Source: LMUY01 sp964246185
GTDB taxonomy: Bacteria > Pseudomonadota > Alphaproteobacteria > Acetobacterales > Acetobacteraceae
Direction: 5' to 3'
DNA length: 28,750 bases
Assembly (NCBI GenBank): GCA_964246185.1
Contig: CAXTPP010000035.1
Coordinates: 1-28,750 of the forward strand
Below are positions 16,851-25,189 of this stretch, piece by piece. A program made the position numbers and the translations under genes. Each line of letters opens with the position of its first letter. The first letter of the stretch is position 1. Under the pieces are notes generated by a model that saw only the letters and a list, made by a program, of their open reading frames with translations, was not told where the DNA came from and ran no database searches.

Positions 16851-18746
16851 ATGGCAACGAAACTGAAGCCGGAGCACCACTTCCAGATCTGGTACGTCGC
16901 GGCGGCCTTCCTGGCGCTGCTGCTCGTGCAGGACTACCTCGGCGCGATGGCTGGCAACGTGCAGACGCTGCCGTACAGCCAGTTCCAGGCCATGCTGCAA
17001 GGCGGCAAGCTGGACAACCTGGTGGTGTCCGCGAACCGCATCGAAGGCGATGTCAAGGACGCCGAAAAGGACAAGCCGGCCCGCTTCTCCACCGTCCGGG
17101 TGGATCCGGCGCTCGCCCAGACCTTCGGGGCCGACCACGTGACCTTCTCGGCCAGCCCGCCGCCGGGATGGCTGTCGAGCGCGATCGGCTGGATATTGCC
17201 GCTCGCGCTGTTCTGGGGCGGCTTCCTGTTCCTGCAGCGCCGCATGTCGGGCGCGGGCGGCATGGGAGGCATGGGCGGCGGCATGGGAGGCATGGGCGGC
17301 CTCATGGGCATCGGGCGCAGCCGCGCCCGCGTCTATGCCGAATCGGAAACCCAGGTCCGCTTCGCCGACGTGGCGGGAGCCGACGAGGCGAAGGACGAGC
17401 TGCGCGAGATCGTGGAGTTCCTGAAGGAGCCGCAGCGTTACGGCCGCCTGGGCGCGCACGTGCCCAAGGGCGTGCTGCTGGTCGGCCCGCCCGGCACCGG
17501 CAAGACCCTGCTGGCCCGCGCCGTGGCGGGCGAGACGGGCGTGCCGTTCTTCTCGATCTCCGGCTCCGAGTTCGTGGAGATGATCGTGGGCGTCGGCGCC
17601 GCCAGGGTGCGGGACATGTTCGCCCAGGCCCGCGCCAAAGCCCCCGCCATCATCTTCATCGACGAGATCGACGCGCTGGGCGGCGCGCGCAACGGCCCCG
17701 GTATGGGCGGGCACGACGAGAAGGAGCAGACGCTCAACCAGCTGCTGTCCGAGATGGACGGCTTCGACCCCAGCACCGGGTTGGTCATCCTCGGCTCCAC
17801 CAACCGCCCCGAGGTGCTGGACCCGGCGCTGCTGCGGGCCGGCCGGTTCGACCGCCAGGTGCTGGTGGACCGCCCGGACAAGAAGGGCCGCGTCGAAATC
17901 CTGCGCCTCCACCTCGGCAAGGTGACGATGGCGCCAGGGGTGGACGCGGAGACGATCGCGGCGCTGACCCCTGGCTTCACCGGGGCGGACCTGGCCAACC
18001 TCGCCAACGAGGCCGCCCTGCTCGCCACCCGGCGCAACGCCGACTTCATCACGGTGGACGATTTCGAGGCGGCGATCGAGCGGATGGTGGCGGGCCTGGA
18101 GAAGCGCAACCGCATCCTGGGCAAGGAGGAGCGGGAGACGGTGGCGTACCACGAGTTAGGCCACGCCATCGCCGCCATGGCGCTGCCGGACGTGGACCCG
18201 GTGCACAAGATATCCATCATCCCGCGCGGCGTGGCGGCGCTCGGCTACACCATGCAGCGGCCATCCGAGGAGCATTTCCTGATGAGCCGCGACGAATTGG
18301 TGCACCGCATGGTGGTGCTGCTGTCCGGCCGTGCGGCGGAGCGGATCATCTACGACCGGGTCTCCACCGGGGCCGCGGACGACCTGGTGCGCGCGACCGA
18401 GATCGCCCGCAGCATGGTGGTGCGCTTCGGCATGGACCCGGATTTGGGCCAAGTGGCATATGAGCCACAGCGGCAGCAATTTTTGCAGGGCGGCCGCGAC
18501 TACACGCCGCGGTCCTACGGCGAAGCGACCGCTTCCGGCATCGACCGCGCCGTGCGGCTGCTGATCGACGGCGCATACGAGATGGCGCTGCGCATTCTGC
18601 GGGCGAACGAGGAATTGCTGCGGCATTCGGCTGCCGAACTGCTGGAGCGCGAGACGATGGAACGGCCGCAGCTGGAAGCGATGGAGGCCGTGATCAACCG
18701 CGTTTCCGTTGAAATCCCGCGCTTGCCAGCGCCGGAAGCGGCCTAG
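16851..18746 (+). CDS. ftsH: FtsH-type ATP-dependent membrane zinc protease
   Basis: Membrane-anchored AAA+ metalloprotease that extracts and degrades membrane and regulatory proteins. 631 residues. TM1 is about 13-30, a short periplasmic domain follows, and TM2 is about 110-128. A Met/Gly-rich linker (134-153) precedes the AAA domain: Walker A GPPGTGKT (212-219), pore motif FVEM (241-244), Walker B IIFIDE (267-272), and the second region of homology TNRPEVLDPALLRAGRFDRQ. The protease site is HELGH (434-438), where most FtsH have HEAGH; both His and the Glu are kept. The distal Asp is in TGAADDL. The sequence resembles a secondary FtsH paralogue more than the housekeeping copy, which I would expect elsewhere in the genome. 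It lies directly upstream of the rhodopsin operon, with 300 bp between. Confidence 0.93.
   Translation: MATKLKPEHHFQIWYVAAAFLALLLVQDYLGAMAGNVQTLPYSQFQAMLQGGKLDNLVVSANRIEGDVKDAEKDKPARFSTVRVDPALAQTFGADHVTFSASPPPGWLSSAIGWILPLALFWGGFLFLQRRMSGAGGMGGMGGGMGGMGGLMGIGRSRARVYAESETQVRFADVAGADEAKDELREIVEFLKEPQRYGRLGAHVPKGVLLVGPPGTGKTLLARAVAGETGVPFFSISGSEFVEMIVGVGAARVRDMFAQARAKAPAIIFIDEIDALGGARNGPGMGGHDEKEQTLNQLLSEMDGFDPSTGLVILGSTNRPEVLDPALLRAGRFDRQVLVDRPDKKGRVEILRLHLGKVTMAPGVDAETIAALTPGFTGADLANLANEAALLATRRNADFITVDDFEAAIERMVAGLEKRNRILGKEERETVAYHELGHAIAAMALPDVDPVHKISIIPRGVAALGYTMQRPSEEHFLMSRDELVHRMVVLLSGRAAERIIYDRVSTGAADDLVRATEIARSMVVRFGMDPDLGQVAYEPQRQQFLQGGRDYTPRSYGEATASGIDRAVRLLIDGAYEMALRILRANEELLRHSAAELLERETMERPQLEAMEAVINRVSVEIPRLPAPEAA
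17259..17300 (+). repeat. 21-bp tandem duplication inside ftsH
   Basis: Two exact, adjacent 21-bp copies (17259-17279 and 17280-17300) encode part of the Met/Gly-rich linker between the second membrane helix and the AAA domain of FtsH. The unit keeps the frame, so gain or loss of a copy would lengthen or shorten the linker by seven residues. Confidence 0.85.
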
Positions 18747-19046
18747 CGTTCCCGTCCCCCGCCAGCCTGGCGAGCGCCGTTCCTGAGCCTCCGGGATTGG
18801 GGGCGACAGGCTGCAGAACGTTTAGTACGGTAACGGACATATCGCCGCGTCTTGCCTGCGCGGGGCGGAACCCAGCGTCAAGCTGCTTGGCGTCGCCCGT
18901 GAGGCAGCCGCAAATCGCCGTTCCGCAGTGCTTGCCTTACCCTTGTAATTTTGTGTCGAGCGGCTGTTTAGTTATGACAACCAGCTTCGAAAATCGACGC
19001 TGCCAACCGGCTGTGTTCCGCCGTGAAGCTAAACAGGGAGGGCTTG
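18747..19046 (+). promoter_or_regulatory. Leader and probable promoter of the rhodopsin operon
   Basis: Exactly 300 bp without a gene, between ftsH and the rhodopsin. The last 120 bp are AT-richer than the surroundings. TTGTGT (18951-18956) and TATGAC (18973-18978), 16 bp apart, form a plausible sigma70-like promoter. AGGGAGG at 19035-19041 is the ribosome binding site of the rhodopsin. A CGTT-N9-AACG dyad lies near 18829-18845. I looked for the photosynthesis repressor site TGT-N12-ACA and did not find it. No clear terminator for ftsH is visible. How light or starvation might control the operon cannot be read here. Confidence 0.4.
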
Positions 19047-19832
19047 ATGACTGACATATCGCTAGGCCAATATAGCTTGGTGTACAACGCGTTTTCGTTC
19101 ACGATCGCCATGATGGGCGCGGCGACGATCTTCTTCTTCCTCGGCCGCGGCCAGGTCGCCAGCGAATATAAAACCGCCGTCACGATCACCGGCCTCGTCA
19201 CGCTGATCGCCTGCTACCACTACTTCCGCATCTTCGGCAGCTGGGAGGCGGCCTACGTCGTCACCGACAACAGCGTCAAGCCGTCCGGCGGCATGGCCTT
19301 CAACGACGCCTACCGCTACGTCGACTGGCTGCTGACCGTGCCGTTGCTGATGACCGAGCTGGTGCTGGTGATGCGCCTGTCCACCGCGGAGACCTGGTCC
19401 AAGGGCACCCGCCTTGGCGTCCTCGCCGCCCTGATGATCATCCTCGGCTACCCCGGCGAGATCGCCAGCTCGTTCGCCACGCGCTGGATCTTCTGGGTGC
19501 TCGCGATGATTCCGTTCCTGATCATCGTCGGCGACCTGTTCTTCGGCCTCAGCGAATCGGTGGCCAAGCAGCCGCAGAACGTGCGCGGCCTGGTGAACGC
19601 GGCCCGCTGGGTCACGGTCATCTCCTGGGCGTTCTACCCGATCGTGTTCGTCTTCCCGATGATCGGCTTCTCGGGCGCCGGCGCGGAAACCGCCGTGCAG
19701 ATCGGCTACACCGTGGCCGACATCGTCTCCAAGGTCGGGCTCGGCCTGCTGGTCTACATCATCTCGGTCCGCAAGTCGGCGTCCGAGACGTCGATGGCAG
19801 GCGGCGGCCCGCGCATGATGCCGGCAGAGTAA
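19047..19832 (+). CDS. Xanthorhodopsin-like light-driven proton pump
   Basis: Seven-helix retinal protein, 261 residues, predicted to pump protons outward in the inner membrane under light. The retinal Lys is K229 in DIVSKVG. The pump motif is complete: R90, counterion D93, T97 and proton donor E104 in RYVDWLLTVPLLMTE; H58 in YHYFRI should pair with D93 as in proteorhodopsin and xanthorhodopsin. L101 sits at the green/blue tuning site and predicts green absorption. The sequence tracks Salinibacter xanthorhodopsin closely (GQYSLV, SWEAAY, LGYPGE). Aligned without gaps between the TR and IPF anchors, the xanthorhodopsin antenna residue G156 becomes W150, which should block antenna carotenoid binding. 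ATG 19047 is chosen over GTG 19023 because AGGGAGG lies five bases before it. Its stop overlaps crtE by one base (TAATG). Confidence 0.97.
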   Translation: MTDISLGQYSLVYNAFSFTIAMMGAATIFFFLGRGQVASEYKTAVTITGLVTLIACYHYFRIFGSWEAAYVVTDNSVKPSGGMAFNDAYRYVDWLLTVPLLMTELVLVMRLSTAETWSKGTRLGVLAALMIILGYPGEIASSFATRWIFWVLAMIPFLIIVGDLFFGLSESVAKQPQNVRGLVNAARWVTVISWAFYPIVFVFPMIGFSGAGAETAVQIGYTVADIVSKVGLGLLVYIISVRKSASETSMAGGGPRMMPAE

Positions 19833-20782
19833 TGACGCCGGCGCGGCCGCTCGCGGCCGCCCGGGTCGCGTCCCTGATGACGGGCGCGACCCAGGCGGAG
19901 GGGCTGCTCGGCTCTGCGACCGCCTACCACCTCGCCCAGCCGGGCGGGGCCTGGCGTCTGGGGTTGGCGCTCGATTGCAGCGCCGCCCTGGATGTCGGCC
20001 CGCAATACGCAGCCATCCTTGCGGCCGCTTGCGAGCTGGTGCACCAGGCGTCCGTCCTGCACGACGACGTGCAGGACGGGGCCGCCGAACGCCGCGGCTG
20101 CGGCAGCGTCGCGGCCCGCTACGGCGCACCCGCCGCGATCTGCGCCGGCGACCATCTGCTCGCAGGCGCATTCGCCCTGCTGTCCGAACTGCCGCGCGCG
20201 CCGGCCCTGATCCGGCTGTTCGCCGCCCGCATCTCCGAGATGGCTGCCGGGCAGGCCGACGAGTTCGCAACCGACCTGTGGCCAGCCATGACGCTCGGCC
20301 GCTACCGCGCCATGGCCGGCGGCAAGGCCGGCGCTGCCGTCGCCCTGCCGGTCGAGGGGGCATCGCTGCTAGCCGGTTCGTCCGAGCAGGACACCGCCGC
20401 CGCCGGCGAGGCTGGGCGGCTGCTCGGCACGGCGTACCAGGCGGGCGACGACGCCTCCGACATCGCAGCCGACCTCCGCCGCGGCAGCCTGAACGGAGCC
20501 GTTGCCCATATGCTGCACAGCGCGGCCCCGGGGCAGCGCGAGGAATGGCTGGCGCTGCTCGCGCGTGCCAGGCTGCATGGCCTGCCCGAGGCCGAGGCGG
20601 CTCGCCATGCATCCCGGCTCGGGCCGCAGGCGGCTCAGATGATGGCCTGGGCGCACGGGCTGCTCGGCGGCATCCAGCGTGACATGGCGGCCCATCCGCT
20701 CGGCCCCACGCTGGCCGGCGCAGCCGCGGGGCTCGCGTCGCGTTTGGCGGCATTAGCGCCAGGGGCCATCCGTGCCGCGTGA
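19832..20782 (+). CDS. crtE: Polyprenyl (geranylgeranyl) diphosphate synthase
   Basis: Trans-isoprenyl diphosphate synthase that extends allylic diphosphates with isopentenyl diphosphate, here most likely to C20 geranylgeranyl diphosphate for phytoene synthesis. 316 residues. The first Asp-rich motif is LHDDVQDGAAERRG (D78, D79, D82), and the second is YQAGDDASDIAADL (D206, D207, D210). Both have the DDxxD form. The chain-length region just before the first motif has small residues (ELVHQAS), consistent with a C20 product, but length is not proven. The ATG shares a base with the rhodopsin stop, and the end overlaps crtI by 11 bp, so it belongs to the same operon. Confidence 0.93.
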   Translation: MTPARPLAAARVASLMTGATQAEGLLGSATAYHLAQPGGAWRLGLALDCSAALDVGPQYAAILAAACELVHQASVLHDDVQDGAAERRGCGSVAARYGAPAAICAGDHLLAGAFALLSELPRAPALIRLFAARISEMAAGQADEFATDLWPAMTLGRYRAMAGGKAGAAVALPVEGASLLAGSSEQDTAAAGEAGRLLGTAYQAGDDASDIAADLRRGSLNGAVAHMLHSAAPGQREEWLALLARARLHGLPEAEAARHASRLGPQAAQMMAWAHGLLGGIQRDMAAHPLGPTLAGAAAGLASRLAALAPGAIRAA

Positions 20783-22253
20783 CGCGGGCCTGCCGGACCC
20801 CCCGCGCGCCATCGTGGTGGGCGCAGGCTTCGGTGGCATCGCGGCAGCCTTGCGCGTCCGCCGCCTCGGCTACCACGTGACCATCGTGGAGCGGCTGCCC
20901 GCGCTCGGCGGCCGGGCGCGCGTGTTCAAGCAGGACGGCTTCACCTTCGACGCCGGGCCGACCGTGATCACCGCGCCGCAGCTGTTCGCCGAGCTGTTCG
21001 CGCTGTTCGGCGAGCGCATGGCGGACCATGTGGACCTGCTGCCGGTGCGGCCCTGGTACCGCATCCTGTTCGCCGACGGCCGCTATTTCGACTACGGCAG
21101 CGACCCGGCGGAGATGCGGCAGGCCGTCGCGGCTTTCTCGCCCGGCGACGTCGCCGGCTACGACTGCCTGATGCGCCGGTCGAAGGCCCTGTACCAGGTC
21201 GGCTTCGAGCGTTACGGCGCGCAGCCCTTCCATACCCTCGGCTCGATGGCTCGCGCCCTGCCGGCGATCTTGCGGCTCGGCGGCTACCGTTCGGTGTCCG
21301 CGCTGGTCCGCAGCTGCATCCAGGACGAATCGCTGCGGCGCGTGTTCAGCCTGCAGCCGCTGCTGGTCGGCGGGCACCCGTTCCGCACCTCCGCGATCTA
21401 TGCGCTGATCCCCTACCTGGAGCAGCGCTGGGGCGTGTGGTTCCCCCGCGGCGGCACCGGCGCGCTGGTGGCCGCCCTGCAAGCGCTGATGACGCGCCAG
21501 GGGATCGAGATCGTCACCGGCCGCACGGTCGCGCGCATCCGCGTCGCCGCCGGCCGCACCTCCGGCGTGGAGCTGGAAGACGGCACGGTGCTGCCGGCCG
21601 AGATCGTCGTGGCCAACGCCGACGCGCCGCAGGTCCAGGCCTTGCTGCCGAAGCCGCCCAGCCGCAAGGACCGCAAGGCCTACTCGATGGGGCTATACGT
21701 GCTGTGCTTCGGCACCGACCGCAGCTGGCCGGACGTGGCGCACCACACGATCATCCTGGGCCAGCGCTGGCGGGCGCTGCTGGACGAGATCTTCGACGGC
21801 GCGGACTTGCCGGCCGACCCGAGCCTGTACCTGCATCGCCCGGCCGCGACCGATCCCAGCCTGCAGCCGCGGGGTCAGGACGGCTTCTACGTTCTGGCGC
21901 CGGTGCCGAACATGCAGGCCGGCATCGACTGGGAGCGCGCCGCCCCGCTCATGCGCGACCGCGTGGTCGCCATGCTGGAGGACCGCGCGCTGCCCGGGCT
22001 GTCCGGCCACATCGTGACGGAGCGGTCGATGACGCCGCCGGATTTCGCGCACGACTACCTGAGCCGCCACGGCGCGGGTTTCTCGGTGGCGCCCACCCTG
22101 CTGCAATCCGCCTGGTTCCGGTTCCACAACCGGGGGCCGGTGCCGGGCCTCTACCTCGTCGGTGCCGGCACCCATCCGGGCGCCGGCGTGCCCGGCGTGG
22201 TGACATCGGCCAAGGTGGTCGAGGCGCTGCTGCAGGCGGAGCCGGTTCGGTGA
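20772..22253 (+). CDS. crtI: Phytoene desaturase
   Basis: CrtI-type FAD-dependent desaturase, 493 residues, converting phytoene stepwise to lycopene at the membrane. The N-terminal dinucleotide motif VVGAGFGGIAAALR (about 15-28) is followed by GGRARVFKQDGFTFDAGPTV, the classic CrtI start. The central LQPLLVGGHPFRTSAIYALI segment and C-terminal LYLVGAGTHPGAGVPGV (the second FAD contact) are canonical. The start is GTG 20772, inside crtE. The end overlaps crtB by 4 bp (GTGA). The number of desaturation steps is not readable, but crtY downstream implies that lycopene is the product. Confidence 0.95.
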   Translation: MPRDAGLPDPPRAIVVGAGFGGIAAALRVRRLGYHVTIVERLPALGGRARVFKQDGFTFDAGPTVITAPQLFAELFALFGERMADHVDLLPVRPWYRILFADGRYFDYGSDPAEMRQAVAAFSPGDVAGYDCLMRRSKALYQVGFERYGAQPFHTLGSMARALPAILRLGGYRSVSALVRSCIQDESLRRVFSLQPLLVGGHPFRTSAIYALIPYLEQRWGVWFPRGGTGALVAALQALMTRQGIEIVTGRTVARIRVAAGRTSGVELEDGTVLPAEIVVANADAPQVQALLPKPPSRKDRKAYSMGLYVLCFGTDRSWPDVAHHTIILGQRWRALLDEIFDGADLPADPSLYLHRPAATDPSLQPRGQDGFYVLAPVPNMQAGIDWERAAPLMRDRVVAMLEDRALPGLSGHIVTERSMTPPDFAHDYLSRHGAGFSVAPTLLQSAWFRFHNRGPVPGLYLVGAGTHPGAGVPGVVTSAKVVEALLQAEPVR

Positions 22254-23119
22254 GCGTCGCCGTGCTGGCCCGGTATGGCCGCAGCTTCCGCCTGGCTGGC
22301 CGCCTGCTGCCAGGCGCTGTGCTGGTGGACGCCGCGGGCCTGTACGCCTTCTGCCGCAGGGTGGACGACCTGGCCGACGAGGCGGCTGACCCGGCAGCCG
22401 CCCGCGCCGCCCTCGGCGTCATCCGCCGGGCCATCCTGACGGGCGACCGGTCCCAGGCGGACGCCGCGGGTTTCCTCGACTTGCACGACCGCACCGGAGC
22501 TGCCCCGCAAGCCGCGGTCGCCCTGATCGACACGGTTTCGGGCGACATCGGCCCCGTCCGCATCCCAGACGAGGCGGCGTTGCTGCGCTATGCCTATGGC
22601 GTGGCCGGCACGGTGGGGCTGCTGATGTGCGCCGTGCTGGGCGCGCGGGACTCGCAGGCTGAGGCGCACGCCATCGACCTCGGCATGGCGATGCAACTGA
22701 CCAACATCGCCCGCGACGTGGCGGAGGACGCGGCCCAGGACCGTATCTACCTGCCCACGGCGTGGCTGCCCCCCGGCATCGGCCCGGAAGATATGCTGGA
22801 CGCGGCCGAGCCGGTGTTCGCCGCCGTGCAGCGCGTGCTGGCGCGGGCCGACCAGCTGTACCGCAGCGCCGAGCTTGGCTACCGCTACCTGCCAGCCCGC
22901 GTCCGCCCGGCGATCCGCGCCGCCGCCGTGCTGTACGAGGAGATCGGCTTGCGCGTCCTCCGCCGCGGCCCGGACTACCTGCAAGCCGGACGCTGCGTCG
23001 TGCCGATGCCGCGCAAGCTGCGCCTGCTGGCCAGCTGCCTCCGCCAGCGTGACCGACCCGGGCTGCACGATCCTGCGCTGCACGCCGCCTTGCAGGGTCT
23101 CCCCGGCGCGCGCGCGTGA
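22250..23119 (+). CDS. crtB: Phytoene synthase
   Basis: Squalene/phytoene synthase family, 289 residues, joining two geranylgeranyl diphosphates head to head into phytoene, the committed step of carotenoid synthesis. The two Asp-rich motifs are FCRRVDDLADE (near residue 35-45) and the highly conserved TNIARDVAEDAAQDRIYLP. PMPRKLRLL near the C-terminus is also typical. A much longer frame runs through crtI, but GTG 22250, which overlaps the crtI stop by 4 bp, is the natural start. The end overlaps crtY by 4 bp (GTGA). Confidence 0.94.
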   Translation: MSVAVLARYGRSFRLAGRLLPGAVLVDAAGLYAFCRRVDDLADEAADPAAARAALGVIRRAILTGDRSQADAAGFLDLHDRTGAAPQAAVALIDTVSGDIGPVRIPDEAALLRYAYGVAGTVGLLMCAVLGARDSQAEAHAIDLGMAMQLTNIARDVAEDAAQDRIYLPTAWLPPGIGPEDMLDAAEPVFAAVQRVLARADQLYRSAELGYRYLPARVRPAIRAAAVLYEEIGLRVLRRGPDYLQAGRCVVPMPRKLRLLASCLRQRDRPGLHDPALHAALQGLPGARA

Positions 23120-24270
23120 GCCGGCCTGACTACGATGTCGCCATCCTCGGGGCGGGGCTGGCAGGGCTGAGCCTCGCCGTGCGGCTGGCGGAGCCGCAGT
23201 TCGCCGGCCTGCGCGTGCTGGTGGCCGACCCGCGCACGGCGTTCAACCGTGACCGCACTTGGTCCTATTGGGCGCTGCGGCCTCACCCGTTCACGGACGC
23301 GGTTGCAGCGTCATGGGACCAGTGGGCAGTCGCCGCCGACGATGCCGAGTGCGTCAGCCACGCGCCGGGGCTGCGCTACGAGACGATCCAGTCTGATGCG
23401 CTCTACCGGCTGGCGCTCGCGCGCATCCAGGGCGTCCCGCACATCGACTTGCGGCTTGGCATCGGCGCGGCAGCGGTGGAGTGCGCGGACGGCGTCAGCA
23501 TCCGGCTCGGGGCAGAAACCGTCCACGCCAAGTTGGCATTCGACACGCGCCCGGTCCCGGAGCTGGGCCGCCACGGCCTGAGCCAGGTGTTCCTGGGCCA
23601 GGAGATCGAGACCGAGCGGCCCGTCTTCGACCCGGCGACCGCCATGCTGATGGATTTCCGCGGCATGCCGCCGGGTGCGGCCCATTTCACCTACATCCTG
23701 CCCACCACTAGCCGGCGCGGGCTGGTCGAGGACACTTGGTTCGCCCCCGCCGGCCTGCGACCGGACCACCGCCGGGCCATCCGGGACTACATGGCGGCGC
23801 GGCACGGCGTCGATCGGTTCACCGTGCTGTTCGAGGAGCAGGGCGCGTTGCCGATGGACCCGGTGTTCCGCCCCCGCCCGGGCCGCCGCCTGCTGCCGCT
23901 CGGCTCCCCCGGCGGGGCCAACCGCCCCAGCACGGGATACGCCTTCAACGCCATCCAGGCCCGCTGCGACGCCATCGCGGCCGACCTGGCGGCTGGCCGG
24001 ATGCCCCGCCCGGCGCGTCCGCGGCCCTGGCTGACGCGCACGATGGACAGCATCCTGCTGCGCCTGCTCGAGGCCCGGCCGGAGCAGGCGCCGCGCGTGT
24101 TCGCCGCCCTGTTCGCGCGCTGCCCGCCGGGTGCGCTGGTGCGGTTCCTGAACGACGCGGCCCGCCCGGCCGACTATCTCGCGGTGGCGGCGGCGATCCC
24201 GTGGGCACCCACGCTCGGCACCGCGGGCCGCATGGCGGCAGGACGGATGCGATGGGCCACGCCTGGCTAG
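23116..24270 (+). CDS. crtY: Lycopene beta-cyclase
   Basis: CrtY-type cyclase, 384 residues, forming the beta-ionone rings that turn lycopene into beta-carotene. The N-terminal dinucleotide fold VAILGAGLAGLSLAVRL and the following DPRTAFNRDRTWSYW are characteristic of bacterial CrtY, as is YETIQSDALYRLAL. The later LLPLGSPGGANRPSTGYAFN matches the conserved cyclase region. The start is GTG 23116 inside the crtB stop. The 3' end overlaps blh by 19 bp. Since retinal is cut from beta-carotene, this gene connects the crt genes to the rhodopsin. Confidence 0.94.
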   Translation: MSRPDYDVAILGAGLAGLSLAVRLAEPQFAGLRVLVADPRTAFNRDRTWSYWALRPHPFTDAVAASWDQWAVAADDAECVSHAPGLRYETIQSDALYRLALARIQGVPHIDLRLGIGAAAVECADGVSIRLGAETVHAKLAFDTRPVPELGRHGLSQVFLGQEIETERPVFDPATAMLMDFRGMPPGAAHFTYILPTTSRRGLVEDTWFAPAGLRPDHRRAIRDYMAARHGVDRFTVLFEEQGALPMDPVFRPRPGRRLLPLGSPGGANRPSTGYAFNAIQARCDAIAADLAAGRMPRPARPRPWLTRTMDSILLRLLEARPEQAPRVFAALFARCPPGALVRFLNDAARPADYLAVAAAIPWAPTLGTAGRMAAGRMRWATPG

Positions 24271-25187
24271 GTCCCGCCCTGCGCGTGCAGTCGGCTGCGG
24301 CGGTCGGCCTGACGGCGGCGTTCTGCCTCGCGTCGCTGGCCGGGGTTCGGTTCGGGGCCGGCGCGCAGCTGGCGTTGCTGCTGGGCGGGGTCGTCCTCAC
24401 CGGCTTCCCGCACGGCGCGTTCGACCACCTGGTCGCGCGCCCCGTGCTGGCGCCGCGCCTGGGCCGTTCCTGGGCCGCGCCGTTCCTGGCCGGCTACCTC
24501 GGGCTGGCCGGCCTGGTCTGGCTCGCCTGGCTGCTGGCGCCGGCCGCCACCCTGGCCGCGTTCCTGGCCGCATCGGTCGTCCATTTCGGCCTGGGCGACG
24601 CGGAGGACGGGCTGGCGCCGGCCAGCGTGCCCCGCGCCGTCACCGTGCTGGCCTACGGCGCGCTGCCGCTGCTGCTGCCGATGGCGCTGCACCCGGCGGA
24701 GTCGGCCCCCGTGCTCGCGGCGCTGGCAGGCGTGCCCGACCCGGCGATGCAGCAGGCGCTGCACGGCGCGGCCTGGCTGCTGCCCCTCTGGACGGCGGCG
24801 TTCGCCTGGGTCGTCGCCGCGGCATGGCGGGAGCGGCGCGGCGTGGCCGAGCGGCTGGCGACGGCGCTGTGCTTCGTGCTGCTGCCCCCGCTGCTGGCGT
24901 TCGGCCTGTACTTCGGCGCTGGCCACGCCGTGCGGCACATGCTGCGCCTCGCCGCCTGGCACGACCCGCGCGACCCAAGGGCCGCCGCGCGCTGGCTGGC
25001 CCGGACGGCGGTTCCGGCCGGCGTGGTCTGCGCGGCAGGGCTGGGCGTACTGGCGCTGGCGGGGCGGCACACGGCGGTGGCGCTGCTGACGCCGGGTTTC
25101 CGGATGATCGCGGCCCTGACGCTGCCGCACATGGTGGTGACGGCGTGGCTGGAGCGAGCGGTTCCTACTAGGCGCAACGCTTACTGA
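24252..25187 (+). CDS. blh: Brp/Blh-family beta-carotene 15,15'-dioxygenase
   Basis: Integral membrane iron dioxygenase that splits beta-carotene centrally into two retinals, the rhodopsin chromophore. 311 residues, strongly hydrophobic, with about seven to eight membrane segments. Conserved His candidates for iron binding: H54 in GFPHGAFDH, H111 in VVHFGLGD, and H225/H229 in GAGHAVRHM, with H293 in LPHMVV also conserved in position. This matches the four-His arrangement known for Blh. ATG 24252 lies within crtY; a longer frame upstream is an out-of-frame shadow of crtY. It closes the operon and meets the convergent amidase gene after 2 bp, with no terminator between. Confidence 0.94.
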   Translation: MGHAWLGPALRVQSAAAVGLTAAFCLASLAGVRFGAGAQLALLLGGVVLTGFPHGAFDHLVARPVLAPRLGRSWAAPFLAGYLGLAGLVWLAWLLAPAATLAAFLAASVVHFGLGDAEDGLAPASVPRAVTVLAYGALPLLLPMALHPAESAPVLAALAGVPDPAMQQALHGAAWLLPLWTAAFAWVVAAAWRERRGVAERLATALCFVLLPPLLAFGLYFGAGHAVRHMLRLAAWHDPRDPRAAARWLARTAVPAGVVCAAGLGVLALAGRHTAVALLTPGFRMIAALTLPHMVVTAWLERAVPTRRNAY

Positions 25188-25189
25188 AG

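Noticed and set aside
18768..18785. Possible ftsH terminator around the CGCCAG/CTGGCG dyad
   Set aside because: Only one base separates the arms and no T-run follows.
18747..19046. PpsR/CrtJ site (TGT-N12-ACA) before the rhodopsin
   Set aside because: The TGT and ACA triplets present are 9 bases apart, not 12.
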